A stretch of 64,000 bases of DNA from an uncultured Lachnospiraceae bacterium (GTDB lineage Bacteria > Bacillota > Clostridia > Lachnospirales > Lachnospiraceae), in assembly GCA_944376125.1 (NCBI GenBank), contig CALWBQ010000013.1, positions 62,001-126,000 on the forward strand. The letters are read 5' to 3'. The notes beneath the pieces are model-generated. The model was not told the DNA's origin and made no database searches. It worked only from the letters and a program-made list of their open reading frames with translations. Below are positions 9,416-18,075 of the stretch, in pieces. A program made the position numbers and the translations under genes. The number at the start of each line of letters is the position of its first letter. Position 1 is the first letter of the stretch.

Positions 9416-10903
9416 TTACCTGCGCTCTACATATATCGGAGACACGAAAGCCCACTGGCGATTATTCTGAGCCACCTCCAGATGGTAGAAATCACAGTCA
9501 TTTTCCGGGTCACAGTCATTGATATCGATCTGGAAGAGATATCTTGATTCCGGAATAGCCTTATAGATCTTAAATGCGTGAGAATGGTAATACTCCATGT
9601 GATTTGTATAGCCATAGGCCAGCAGTTCTTCAATCGTAGCCGAATAGCTCTTGCCGTTGATCTGGAAATTCAGCCTGGTGCTTAAATCTCCCTGAACTTT
9701 GATCACCACAGAAGACGTAGACGGATGAAGGGTGGACTTATTTCCTACCGTATCGCATCTCCACTCAAATTCACCGTCATCCGTCAGGCAGGAATATGTT
9801 TCAATGTTATTGATCTCATTCTCATCGTAGGACTCGCTGGCTGACGGTGCCAAAACACTAATCCCCCGAAAATATGTGCGATAATCGATAATTTCCCCAT
9901 TTTCAGCCTGAACAGACCCATTCCATCGGAACAGATCCGACTTGCCCCATCCCATCTCTATACGAATTTTATAGCAGCCTTCCTTGTTCGCTTCCTGGAA
10001 AATTTCTCCGTTTACGATGTAATATGGCCTTAGATTTTTGTACAGGATAATTTTATTCAGCGTCCCTTCCGTCTCTACTTTTGCACAGATATGTCTCTTT
10101 TTTGCTGTTATTTCACTTCCCATCCAGGAATCGTTCACTTTAAATTCACACAAAATCTTGTCGCCCGTAACAGCATAGGTTCTTCTAGCCAAAATTGCAT
10201 TCCATAGACTCTCTCTAGTTCTCTCTTCTGCCACTACTGCAGCCAGTCCATCCCCGTAAGAACCAGGAAAACCCGCATGATGATCTGTCGATGCAACAAA
10301 CCCAAAACGATTCCCACGGCGCAGTCCTTCGTCTACCAAATTTCTAGTATCCCTGGGACCCATATTATGGTAGTATGGGTAATCAGCATCCTCACTCATA
10401 GAGCAGCCATGCTTGGAAAACACCTCCACCACGGGAGAAATATCCCCTCTGTATTTGCTCCAGTCAATTCCACGGTATCCTGGAGTATACCCAATATGGT
10501 GCGGGATCGCAATCACGTTCTTTCCACAATCTCTCACTAATTCAGCCGGAGAAGTTCTGTAGACCAAAGGCAGTTCATCGTTAATAGACAAAAGATGATG
10601 ATCACCATATTCCCTGGAATGAATCTCATATCCCTGGAAGGTGACAAATTCAGGGCTGTTTGCCTCTGCCACAGTTTTTCTCACTTCCTCCCAGTGTTCT
10701 TTCAGCTTCTGAAAACCTTTTTCATGGAAATTCACGACAAATTCTGTCTCTGGGGTCTTCTCATACATGTCCGGCCACATAGCATGGCCTGTAAACGCAG
10801 CAAAATCTAACTGGCTTTTTGCCCGTCTGATAGCATTTTCCAAGCTCCCGAATCCATATGTAATTCCGCAGTGGTTATGGATATCTCCCCAATATACATT
10901 CAT
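9416..10903 (-). CDS. PHP-domain-like metal-dependent protein (DUF3604-like)
   Basis: A 495-residue cytoplasmic protein. It opens with the PHP-type metal motif GDIHNH (H9, H11). Further His/Asp clusters follow: FTGHAMWPD, IPHHIGYTPG, SKHGCSMSED and STDHHAGFPGSYGDG. These fit a trinuclear metal site such as that of PHP phosphoesterases and DUF3604 proteins. The C-terminal ~230 residues look beta-rich and may bind carbohydrate. The ATG at 10903 has AAAGGAG 9 bases upstream; an in-frame upstream ATG would run into the preceding gene. The substrate is unknown, and a sulfated or phosphorylated sugar is possible given the neighbours. Confidence 0.75.
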   Translation of the reverse strand: MNVYWGDIHNHCGITYGFGSLENAIRRAKSQLDFAAFTGHAMWPDMYEKTPETEFVVNFHEKGFQKLKEHWEEVRKTVAEANSPEFVTFQGYEIHSREYGDHHLLSINDELPLVYRTSPAELVRDCGKNVIAIPHHIGYTPGYRGIDWSKYRGDISPVVEVFSKHGCSMSEDADYPYYHNMGPRDTRNLVDEGLRRGNRFGFVASTDHHAGFPGSYGDGLAAVVAEERTRESLWNAILARRTYAVTGDKILCEFKVNDSWMGSEITAKKRHICAKVETEGTLNKIILYKNLRPYYIVNGEIFQEANKEGCYKIRIEMGWGKSDLFRWNGSVQAENGEIIDYRTYFRGISVLAPSASESYDENEINNIETYSCLTDDGEFEWRCDTVGNKSTLHPSTSSVVIKVQGDLSTRLNFQINGKSYSATIEELLAYGYTNHMEYYHSHAFKIYKAIPESRYLFQIDINDCDPENDCDFYHLEVAQNNRQWAFVSPIYVERR

Positions 10904-10917
10904 TCTGATATTCTCCT

Positions 10918-12027
10918 TTAAAAAATGTTTGTCATACGCGCCCATTTGATCAATGCTTCTGTAAAAAAGTAATCTCCATAAATGATAGGGACATTGATGT
11001 GCTTGTTTTTGGGGAAGTTTACCGTCCCCTTCTGCAGGATCCCCTGGGTGTCTGCCGAAAAGTCTGCATAGTTTTCGTACAGGCTCTTTAAAATTCCCCC
11101 TGCCCGACAGCGGTAATATTCTTTTCGCTCCGCCTCCTTCACCAAGCCTGCAATCTCCAAAAGTCCACTGGCAGCGCAGGCCGCAGCCGAAGAATCAAGC
11201 GCATAGCGTTCTTTAAGGTCGCACCTGAAATCCCAGTACGGAACCTTATCTTCTGGGAGATGCGACAAAAAGTATTCTGCTGTGTGTTCCGCTGCTTCCA
11301 GATACTCTCCCTTTCCGGTCTCCCGGAAAGCGATGGCCATACCGTAGATTGCCCAAGCCTGTCCCCTAGACCAGGCTGAATCCGGTCCCTTTCCCTGGCC
11401 TCCCAGGTTCTCTATCTTTTCTCCAGTGCAGGGATTAAACCTTACAATATGAGCACTGGTGTAATCCGGTCGGATAAAAGCGTCCAAAACAGTGGCTGCA
11501 TGGGCATCTGCAATCTGGCAAAATCTGGGATCTCCAGTTTCCTTTGACGCCCAGAATAAAAGCGGAATGTTCATCAGGCAATCGATGATTGCCCAGCCCT
11601 GACATCCCGCCGCTATATCATCATTCCAGGCCCGGATAAACCGACCGGCCAGATTGAACCGGCCGGCCAAGTGGCTGGCAGCCTTCAGTCCCCGTATCCG
11701 TGATTCAGGATTTCCTGTCAGTTTATAATCAATTACAGCAGTGGGAAGCCACATAAATCCCACATCGTGGTGCAGGGTTACAAAACCGTCTAAAACCTCA
11801 TCCAGCCGTTCCTCCAGTCTTCTTGCAAGTTTCAGAGAGCTGTCTTCCTTCTTCTCCATATATAAAAGCCACAAAAGCCCCGGCCAGAATCCTGCCGTCC
11901 AGAAAGAAGCCTTTTCATTGTTATACCTTCCCTCATAAGCTACGTGGGGGAATTTCTCTCCTATACCCTCTATATTTCTCTTAATTTTTTCCAGGCACTT
12001 TTTCAGTGCATCCTCTCTCCAGCTCAT
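10918..12027 (-). CDS. GH88 unsaturated glucuronyl hydrolase
   Basis: A 369-residue glycoside hydrolase of family 88. These enzymes remove the delta-4,5-unsaturated uronic acid left at the non-reducing end by polysaccharide lyases, by hydrating the double bond. The two aspartates essential in Bacillus UGL are at the same numbers here: D88 in LHHDVGFMW and D149 in WAIIDCLMNIPLL. Length is typical and there is no signal peptide, so it works on imported disaccharides. This is the best functional marker of the locus and points to glycosaminoglycan-type substrates such as chondroitin, dermatan, hyaluronan or heparan. No secreted lyase is in the window. Confidence 0.93.
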   Translation of the reverse strand: MSWREDALKKCLEKIKRNIEGIGEKFPHVAYEGRYNNEKASFWTAGFWPGLLWLLYMEKKEDSSLKLARRLEERLDEVLDGFVTLHHDVGFMWLPTAVIDYKLTGNPESRIRGLKAASHLAGRFNLAGRFIRAWNDDIAAGCQGWAIIDCLMNIPLLFWASKETGDPRFCQIADAHAATVLDAFIRPDYTSAHIVRFNPCTGEKIENLGGQGKGPDSAWSRGQAWAIYGMAIAFRETGKGEYLEAAEHTAEYFLSHLPEDKVPYWDFRCDLKERYALDSSAAACAASGLLEIAGLVKEAERKEYYRCRAGGILKSLYENYADFSADTQGILQKGTVNFPKNKHINVPIIYGDYFFTEALIKWARMTNIF

Positions 12028-12067
12028 CCGTAATTTCCCCGCCTCTGTCTGATATTTGCTGCTCCAG

Positions 12068-13438
12068 TCATTTCCAGCAAAAAAAATCGTTGTGCTCTAT
12101 GTGGTATCTCCTGCAGGCATCATGCATAGACTCCAGGACCCCCCGGTACTCTGGCTGATCTGCAACATTATGCATTTCAGAAGGATCCCTCTCCAAGTCA
12201 TACAATTCATGCTCATAATTACTGTCATATATATACTTGAATCGTTTGGAGACCGCAGCCCTGCGGATTGTCCCATACCCAGGGTTGCCGGAATACTGCG
12301 CATAGACAATCCGGTCATCAGGCAGTGCTTTTCCTCTGATAACCGGGAGCAGGGAAATTCCATCCCCGCCATTGCCGGGGATCCCGGCGGCGTCCAGCAA
12401 AGTCGGCATTACATCAAGATGGGTAACCACTCCGCTGTATCTTCCCGGCCGTTCTCCTGGGATTTTCCACACCATAGGGACTTTCATTGCTTCCTCATAC
12501 ATCTCCATCTTTTGGTACATTCTGTGCTGGCCAAGGTTGTCGCCATGATCAGAGGTAAACAGGATGCAGGTATTCTCAAACTCTCCCATTTTTTTCAGCT
12601 CATCCAAAATCTTCCCTAAGATTTCGTCTGCCATAGTTGTCAGGCCAAGGTGGGCCGCCCAAACCCTTCTCCATTCCTCTTCCGTAACGTGTTCAGCTAA
12701 TTGGGCCGGCACCCCTTTTCGTCTAAGCCAAGGCTCTCTTTCCGCTGCAATTCCAATATTATCTGGAAGCTCCAATTTCTCCGGGTCATATAGTTTTGCA
12801 TACGGCTCTGGAACTTTCAGCGGAGGATGCGGCGCCCACAGATATGTGAACAGGGCAAACGGTCTGCCTTTTGCGGATCTTAAAAATTCCAGGCTCCGCT
12901 CTAAAAAATAAAAATCTTTAAACTGTTCTGTTTTTCCGGGCCAGACTGTTGTTTGATATCCGCTGTACTGCTTCGGGACATACGTCCCGTCCAGTTCTTC
13001 CTCTACCCATAAGAGTTCTTCCGGATTTCTTTCTGTGCAGATTCCCTGCGTTCTAGCCCACGCCTCATAATCTTCCTGATTTACAAAATAATCCAGCCCC
13101 TGCTCTCTCATAGTTGGCCTGACTTTTATATGATCTACTCCGACGTGGCCCACGCAGTATCCCGCTTTTTTTAAAACTGCATGGAAGGGTTCATAATCTC
13201 CTGCCGTTTTCCCCTTCCAGTCGTTGTAAACAACACCATTTTTCGTCGGGTAGATCCCTGTAGCCAAAGCTGTTCTTGCCGGTACACACAGAGGGCAGGC
13301 ATCATAGGCCCGATCAAATCGGAATCCGCTTTCCGCCAGCCTGTTGAGATTGGGAGTCACCTCCCGGCCGTCCTGCACCATACCGATCGAATCGCTTCTC
13401 TGGTGATCCGTCATAATGACCAGAATATTCTTTTTCAT
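12068..13438 (-). CDS. Cys-type sulfatase
   Basis: A 456-residue sulfatase, paralogous to the + strand one at 2181-3614. The formylglycine motif is C51-V-P-A-R55 followed by TALATGIYP. The N-terminal metal Asp is in VIMTDHQRSD, and FTSDHGDNLGQH carries further metal residues. There is no signal peptide, so it is cytoplasmic. It lies between the importer permeases and the GH88 gene, which fits desulfation of imported unsaturated disaccharides before or after GH88 cleavage. AAAGGAT lies upstream of the ATG. The sulfate position it attacks cannot be told from sequence. Confidence 0.93.
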   Translation of the reverse strand: MKKNILVIMTDHQRSDSIGMVQDGREVTPNLNRLAESGFRFDRAYDACPLCVPARTALATGIYPTKNGVVYNDWKGKTAGDYEPFHAVLKKAGYCVGHVGVDHIKVRPTMREQGLDYFVNQEDYEAWARTQGICTERNPEELLWVEEELDGTYVPKQYSGYQTTVWPGKTEQFKDFYFLERSLEFLRSAKGRPFALFTYLWAPHPPLKVPEPYAKLYDPEKLELPDNIGIAAEREPWLRRKGVPAQLAEHVTEEEWRRVWAAHLGLTTMADEILGKILDELKKMGEFENTCILFTSDHGDNLGQHRMYQKMEMYEEAMKVPMVWKIPGERPGRYSGVVTHLDVMPTLLDAAGIPGNGGDGISLLPVIRGKALPDDRIVYAQYSGNPGYGTIRRAAVSKRFKYIYDSNYEHELYDLERDPSEMHNVADQPEYRGVLESMHDACRRYHIEHNDFFCWK

Positions 13439-13444
13439 AGCTGT

Positions 13445-14305
13445 CTATCCTTTCACAGATCCCATCATAACGCCCTTGGTAAAATATTTCTGCAGAAATG
13501 GGTACACGCATATGATCGGGATCACCGTAATAACGATGGTTGCCATTTTAAAATTCTCCGGGTTCATCGTTACAGCCCCGCTGTTGTTTAGGTCATTAGC
13601 TACCATGTCAATAATATTTCTCAGTACAACCTGCAGCGGCCACTTGGAATCTGTATTGATGTATATCGTTGAATATAAGAACTCATTCCAGTGCTGAACC
13701 GCATAGAATAGAGCAATCGTAGCCAGCGATGCTTTGGAAAGCGGAAGTACAATCTGGATCAGAGTCATAACATCCCCGCATCCGTCAATCTTCGCAGCCT
13801 CAATCAGACTCTCCGGAATACTCTTGAAAAATTTCGTCAAAATCAGAAGGTTGTACACATTGACTGCCATGTATCCGATTAGAGACCAGAGACTGTCCAG
13901 CAGACCGTACTGCTTGATAACCAGATAAGTCGGAATCATTCCGCCGCTGAACAGCATAGGAAAGATCACAAAAGCCGAAAAAAAGCGTTTCCCCGGCAGT
14001 TTTTCTCTGGACAGCGGGTAGGCCAGCATTACAGAAAGAGCCATATTCACTGCCGTCCCCACTACTGTCAGAAAGACTGAGTTTAAAAATCCTGTAAGCA
14101 GTATTTTTTTTGAAAATGCATATGCATATGCGCTCAGAGTAAATCCCTCCGGCCATAGATACAAACTGGAGAGGTCACTTCTGGACGGGTCGCTGAAAGA
14201 ATACATTACTACATACCAGAACGGATAAACCATAATGATCCCAATCAAAACAAATAATGCATAGTTCAGGACTGTAAAGGGGGAAATTTTTTTCTTCCTT
14301 GCCAT
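13445..14305 (-). CDS. Carbohydrate ABC transporter permease (LplC/YtcP type)
   Basis: A 286-residue inner-membrane permease with about six hydrophobic segments. The EAA-like loop (IPESLIEAAKIDGCGDVMTL, around residues 165-185) contacts the ATPase. Family members import oligosaccharides with a lipoprotein receptor and a shared MsmX-type ATPase. No ATPase gene is in this cluster, so a general one elsewhere is expected. The start codon overlaps the stop of the upstream permease by one base, and the sulfatase follows after 6 bases. Confidence 0.93.
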   Translation of the reverse strand: MARKKKISPFTVLNYALFVLIGIIMVYPFWYVVMYSFSDPSRSDLSSLYLWPEGFTLSAYAYAFSKKILLTGFLNSVFLTVVGTAVNMALSVMLAYPLSREKLPGKRFFSAFVIFPMLFSGGMIPTYLVIKQYGLLDSLWSLIGYMAVNVYNLLILTKFFKSIPESLIEAAKIDGCGDVMTLIQIVLPLSKASLATIALFYAVQHWNEFLYSTIYINTDSKWPLQVVLRNIIDMVANDLNNSGAVTMNPENFKMATIVITVIPIICVYPFLQKYFTKGVMMGSVKG

Positions 14306-15249
14306 TATACCAGCCCCTCCTCTCCAAATAATTTGCTGATCTTATTAGCGCTTGTCACTAAAATTAATGCAATGACAGATTTGAAAGTATCAACGGTGGC
14401 TGCAAAACTATAAGAGCCCATCTGCAGACCTTCTCTGTAGACATATGTATCAAAGATATCGATACTCTCTCTTGTCACTGGATTTTGCAGCACCAGAATC
14501 TGTTCAAAGCCCGCATTCATAATTTTCCCTATTCTCAAAATCAGCATTACTATGATGATTGATGAAATTGCCGGAATTGTAATATGAATCATCTGCTGAA
14601 TTTTATTGGCTCCATCCATTTTAGCGGCCTCGTACAGGTTCATATCCACCTGGGTCAGAGCTGCCAGAAAGACAATCGTACTCCAGCCTGCTTCTTTCCA
14701 TATATCAGAGAAAATAACCACCCAAAAAATCGTTCCCTTCTGAGCCATAATATTGACTGGCTCCAGGCCAAATGTCCTGAAAAACGTTCCCGCCAGCCCG
14801 AATACTGGCGAGAACAGGTTCAGCATAATTCCGCTGATTACAACCCAAGAAAGGAAATGGGGCAGGTAAATACAGGTTTGAATCACTTTCTTAAACCTTA
14901 CGTGCCGGATTTCATTTAACAGAATTGCCAAAAGGATTGGAATAGGAAATCCTATCAATATCTTAACGAAACTGATCACCAGTGTGTTTTTCATTACATT
15001 CCAGAAATCAGGAGAATCTATCAGATCCCTGAAGTTTTGAAGTCCTACCCATTCGCTCTCCCATATCCCTTTAAAAATATCGTAATCTTTAAAGGCAATA
15101 ACCAAGCCAAACATTGGAACATAACGGAATAAGATAAAATACAGCAGCCCCGGCACCATAAGCAGATAAAGTGCCTTGTAACCCTTTATTGTTTTCCACA
15201 ACGTTCGATTCGGGGCTGCCCCTCTCACTGTTTTTACTCCTGCCGCCAT
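14305..15249 (-). CDS. Carbohydrate ABC transporter permease (LplB/YteP type)
   Basis: A 314-residue permease, the partner of the next gene. It has the typical LplB start (KGYKALYLLMVPGLLYFILF) and a conserved loop NLYEAAKMDGANKIQQMIHI around residues 205-225. About six transmembrane segments are visible. LplB-type permeases commonly serve uronic-acid oligosaccharides such as rhamnogalacturonan or glycosaminoglycan fragments. It lies 19 bases after the solute-binding lipoprotein gene in the same operon. Confidence 0.93.
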   Translation of the reverse strand: MAAGVKTVRGAAPNRTLWKTIKGYKALYLLMVPGLLYFILFRYVPMFGLVIAFKDYDIFKGIWESEWVGLQNFRDLIDSPDFWNVMKNTLVISFVKILIGFPIPILLAILLNEIRHVRFKKVIQTCIYLPHFLSWVVISGIMLNLFSPVFGLAGTFFRTFGLEPVNIMAQKGTIFWVVIFSDIWKEAGWSTIVFLAALTQVDMNLYEAAKMDGANKIQQMIHITIPAISSIIIVMLILRIGKIMNAGFEQILVLQNPVTRESIDIFDTYVYREGLQMGSYSFAATVDTFKSVIALILVTSANKISKLFGEEGLV

Positions 15250-15268
15250 ACCAGTTTCCCTCTACTTT

Positions 15269-16813
15269 CTATTTCTGTTTTGCCTGATAAGCCTCGTCCA
15301 TTGCCGCCGTCAGCTTGTCCCCGCCGCGTGAGTACCATTCTTCGACGAAATCTTCAAACCCACCTTCGATCGGCACTTCTCCCACGATCATCTCAATATA
15401 TCTGGTGTTCGTAAGTTCCTCTAATTTCGGATAAATTTCGTTCAGTTCATCAATAAAAATTCCGTCTGTTGGTTCCGCAATACATTCTGTGTGCGAATAG
15501 TCAAATGCATCAAAGATCTCCGGCGAAGCATCATCAAACAATACGGTATTTCCGATAAAGAACTTGTTCAGATCCAATTCATTAGTCTGCTCCTCATCGA
15601 TCAGCTTTACCAGCTTATCACCTTCCCATTTGTAATGTTCCCCCTCTAGACCATACTGGGTAAAACGGTTTCCTTCCTCCGATGTCAGCCAGTCCAGCAG
15701 TCTAAGACATGCATCTACATTTTTAGAATCTTTGTATATAAAAGTTCTCAGCCATCCTCTCTCGCTAGCCATGCGGATACCCACTGGATTTTCAGATCCT
15801 CCCTGGAGTACAGGGCCATAGACCAGCTCGCCATCGGGATTGCTTTCTTTAAAAGGCTTGTAATAATTGGACCAATTATTTTTATCAAATATATGAATTT
15901 TGGTAACACCTGCCCCGTAAATACCGCTTTTTACCTTTTGCTGCCATCTCTTAGCGTCATCTGTCACAAATTCCGGATCAATCAAGCCATCATTATACAT
16001 TCTATTTAAATACATAAGCGCCTCTTTCATCTCGGGCTGAACCGAGCCATTGACAATGTGGCCGTCCTGCAGCATCCAGTAATTCGGAAGTGCCCCATAA
16101 GCTCCGAAAATATGGTCAAACCAGGAGGTATCCACATTTTGATATCCCCCAAACGCGAATGTATTATCCAGCCCATCGCCATCCGGGTCATTTTTAGAGA
16201 CTGCCTTCGCCACCTCATAATATTCATCTAAAGTCGTAGGAATATCCAATCCAAACTTATCCAGCCAGTCCTTTCTGTATGCAATGATCGAGAGCGGGTT
16301 AGGATTTTTGATTCCAATCGCATAGATATTGCCGTCATTATATCTCATAACATCCCAGGTTTCCTCATCTCTGGCATTTTTCAGATTTGGGTAATCGTCC
16401 CAGTACTCATTAAGAGGAAGCAGCTTCCCAGATGACAGAAGTTTGCTCTCCATAGTTTCTGTTTCACATTGAATAATGTCCGGCCAATCTCCTGATGCCA
16501 GCATCATGTTCAGCTTATTGTCCAGGTCTTTCGTCGCTACCTGGACAATCTCTAATTTCGTATTGGTGGCCTCCTCAATATAAGTTTTTGCATAGGAACC
16601 ATCTACGATATTTTTATTTGTCAGAAACAATTTCAAATGGACTGGTTCTTCTCCCTTGTCGGAAGTCTGCCCGCCTGTCTCTGCCTGGCTGGAAGAATTG
16701 GAAGCCGGAGCATCTCCATTTGTCCCAGAGCTGCACCCTGTCACTGTTCCCGCGAAGAGGCATACTGCCATGCCTGCTGCCGCCATTTTGCCGATCATTT
16801 TGTTCTTCTTCAT
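15269..16813 (-). CDS. Extracellular solute-binding lipoprotein for sugars
   Basis: A 514-residue receptor of the LplA-like family that captures oligosaccharides outside the membrane for the two permeases. The N-terminus has a Lys-rich start, a hydrophobic stretch and the lipobox VTGC, giving a lipid-anchored Cys, then a Ser/Gly/Asn-rich linker. I chose the ATG at 16813, which has GAAAGGGG upstream; the in-frame ATG at 16840 has no ribosome site. It is the first gene of the - strand glycan operon, with an AT-rich region upstream. The ligand is inferred from GH88 and the sulfatases to be a sulfated unsaturated oligosaccharide. Confidence 0.93.
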   Translation of the reverse strand: MKKNKMIGKMAAAGMAVCLFAGTVTGCSSGTNGDAPASNSSSQAETGGQTSDKGEEPVHLKLFLTNKNIVDGSYAKTYIEEATNTKLEIVQVATKDLDNKLNMMLASGDWPDIIQCETETMESKLLSSGKLLPLNEYWDDYPNLKNARDEETWDVMRYNDGNIYAIGIKNPNPLSIIAYRKDWLDKFGLDIPTTLDEYYEVAKAVSKNDPDGDGLDNTFAFGGYQNVDTSWFDHIFGAYGALPNYWMLQDGHIVNGSVQPEMKEALMYLNRMYNDGLIDPEFVTDDAKRWQQKVKSGIYGAGVTKIHIFDKNNWSNYYKPFKESNPDGELVYGPVLQGGSENPVGIRMASERGWLRTFIYKDSKNVDACLRLLDWLTSEEGNRFTQYGLEGEHYKWEGDKLVKLIDEEQTNELDLNKFFIGNTVLFDDASPEIFDAFDYSHTECIAEPTDGIFIDELNEIYPKLEELTNTRYIEMIVGEVPIEGGFEDFVEEWYSRGGDKLTAAMDEAYQAKQK

Positions 16814-16916
16814 AGTTTTCCCCTTTCTTTTATTGTGCATTTGTTATATTTTTTTATGTTTTTCACGTGTTTTGTTGTAAGTAAATCATATATCTTTCTG
16901 ATTTTTCATACAATCT

Positions 16917-16944
16917 ATAATATAATTTCCAATACCATAGTCCA
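16917..16944 (-). promoter_or_regulatory. Weak candidate promoter of the glycan operon
   Basis: The 237-base region before the lipoprotein gene is very AT-rich. The best pair I find is TGGACT (16939-16944) and TATTAT (16917-16922) with a 16-base spacer, read on the - strand. It lies about 100 bases before the start codon. I see no clear catabolite-repression (cre) site. Confidence 0.3.
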
Positions 16945-17050
16945 TTTCCCATCTTTTTGCCTCACGATCTGTGTTTTTGAGAATAATATGGCTTTTTTAT
17001 ACTTTAAATATCATTTAAAACGGGGGAATTTCACTTTTTTACTGCGGCAC

Positions 17051-17099
17051 AAAAAAGCAGGGCGGCGAACACTCGAATTTGAGCGTTCGCCACCCTGCT
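17051..17099 (-). terminator. Intrinsic terminator of the sigF-spoVA operon
   Basis: A 19-base stem with two mismatches (17056-17074 with 17081-17099, core GCAGGG/CCCTGC) is followed on the - strand by a run of six T. It lies 28 bases after the spoVAC stop and separates the sporulation operon from the glycan operon. Confidence 0.88.
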
Positions 17100-17127
17100 T
17101 CCTCAGTCCTTTTCAGCCGCTTCTAGT

Positions 17128-17580
17128 TCACACCATCCCCACCATTCCGCCGATCCAGTACACCAGACCCAGCGCCCAGCTGGCCAGGGTCCCGTACAGG
17201 ATCACCGGGCCGGCAATAGTAAATATCTTAACGCCGATTCCGAAAACCTGACCCTCCGCCTGAAATTCGATAGCCGGCGCCGCCACAGAATTGGCAAAGC
17301 CGGTGATGGGAACCAGTGCCCCTGCCCCTCCATGTTTGACGATTTTTGGATAAATGTTTAAGCCCGTCAGCAGGATGCTGGCAGCGATCAGGCACAGCAG
17401 TGTCCAGCCGCTGGCAGCATCCTTTTCCAATCCATTTGCCAAAAACAGATTTGTCAGCCCTTGTCCGGCGGTGCAGATGATGCCGCCTGTCAGAAAGGCT
17501 TTCGCCACATCCAGCCACATATTATTGGCAGGCGTCACCTTTTTTACATAATCATTGTATGCTTTCTTTGTCACTTCCAT
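17128..17580 (-). CDS. spoVAC: Stage V sporulation protein AC
   Basis: A 150-residue integral membrane protein of the SpoVA channel, which moves dipicolinic acid into the forespore and out at germination. It has the SpoVAC features: a short polar N-terminus ending in Y-x-x-Y-V, then KAFLTGGIICTAGQG, LTGLNIYPKI and VPITGFANSVAAPAIEFQAEG. The N-terminal extension separates it from SpoVAE. AGGAGG precedes the ATG. It is the last gene before a strong terminator; spoVAD and spoVAE, which usually follow, are not here. Confidence 0.93.
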   Translation of the reverse strand: MEVTKKAYNDYVKKVTPANNMWLDVAKAFLTGGIICTAGQGLTNLFLANGLEKDAASGWTLLCLIAASILLTGLNIYPKIVKHGGAGALVPITGFANSVAAPAIEFQAEGQVFGIGVKIFTIAGPVILYGTLASWALGLVYWIGGMVGMV

Positions 17581-17601
17581 CTCAAGTTCCTCCTACTAGC
17601 A

Positions 17602-18075
17602 TCAGTTCTCTCCCATTCCCGTCAGAAAAAATAAGAGGGATCCTGTCAGTTTGCCCAGAGCAATGGCTAGGATCAGATACGGAAGCCCCACTGAGAGCCG
17701 GATCCTGCGGCAGATGACCGGCATTGCTTTCAGAGTTTCCGCCAGTGACATAGCCAGACATCCCACAAAGACGCCGGTCAACAGGCCAAAAACACCCAGC
17801 AATGTCTCACCTGCAAGCCAGCCGCAGCCGGGGCCGAGCACCGCCGCAGCCCATTCTGTTACAGGTACTGGAAATTCGTACAGATCCAGCACATTTCCAA
17901 AAATTCCCCCGATAATGATCACAGTTTCGTAGAGCAAAATATGGCGCCTGGTTCCAGTCTTGCCGATAACCCGCGGAAATACGCCGATGATGGCCAGGAA
18001 GGCAAATACACCGGCCGCGATGATCCCACCAGCCGAGAGACCGATAAACCACAAAACTAACTGCTTAATGAGCAT
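17602..18075 (-). CDS. spoVAB: Stage V sporulation protein AB
   Basis: A 157-residue protein with about four to five hydrophobic segments, matching SpoVAB in size and position between spoVAA and spoVAC. Its molecular role in dipicolinic acid transport is not well defined. I chose the ATG at 18075, with AAAGGAG about 10 bases upstream and an 11-base overlap with the spoVAA end. An in-frame ATG at 18102 would overlap more and lacks a site. Expression in the forespore under SigG is expected from the family, not shown here. Confidence 0.88.
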   Translation of the reverse strand: MLIKQLVLWFIGLSAGGIIAAGVFAFLAIIGVFPRVIGKTGTRRHILLYETVIIIGGIFGNVLDLYEFPVPVTEWAAAVLGPGCGWLAGETLLGVFGLLTGVFVGCLAMSLAETLKAMPVICRRIRLSVGLPYLILAIALGKLTGSLLFFLTGMGEN

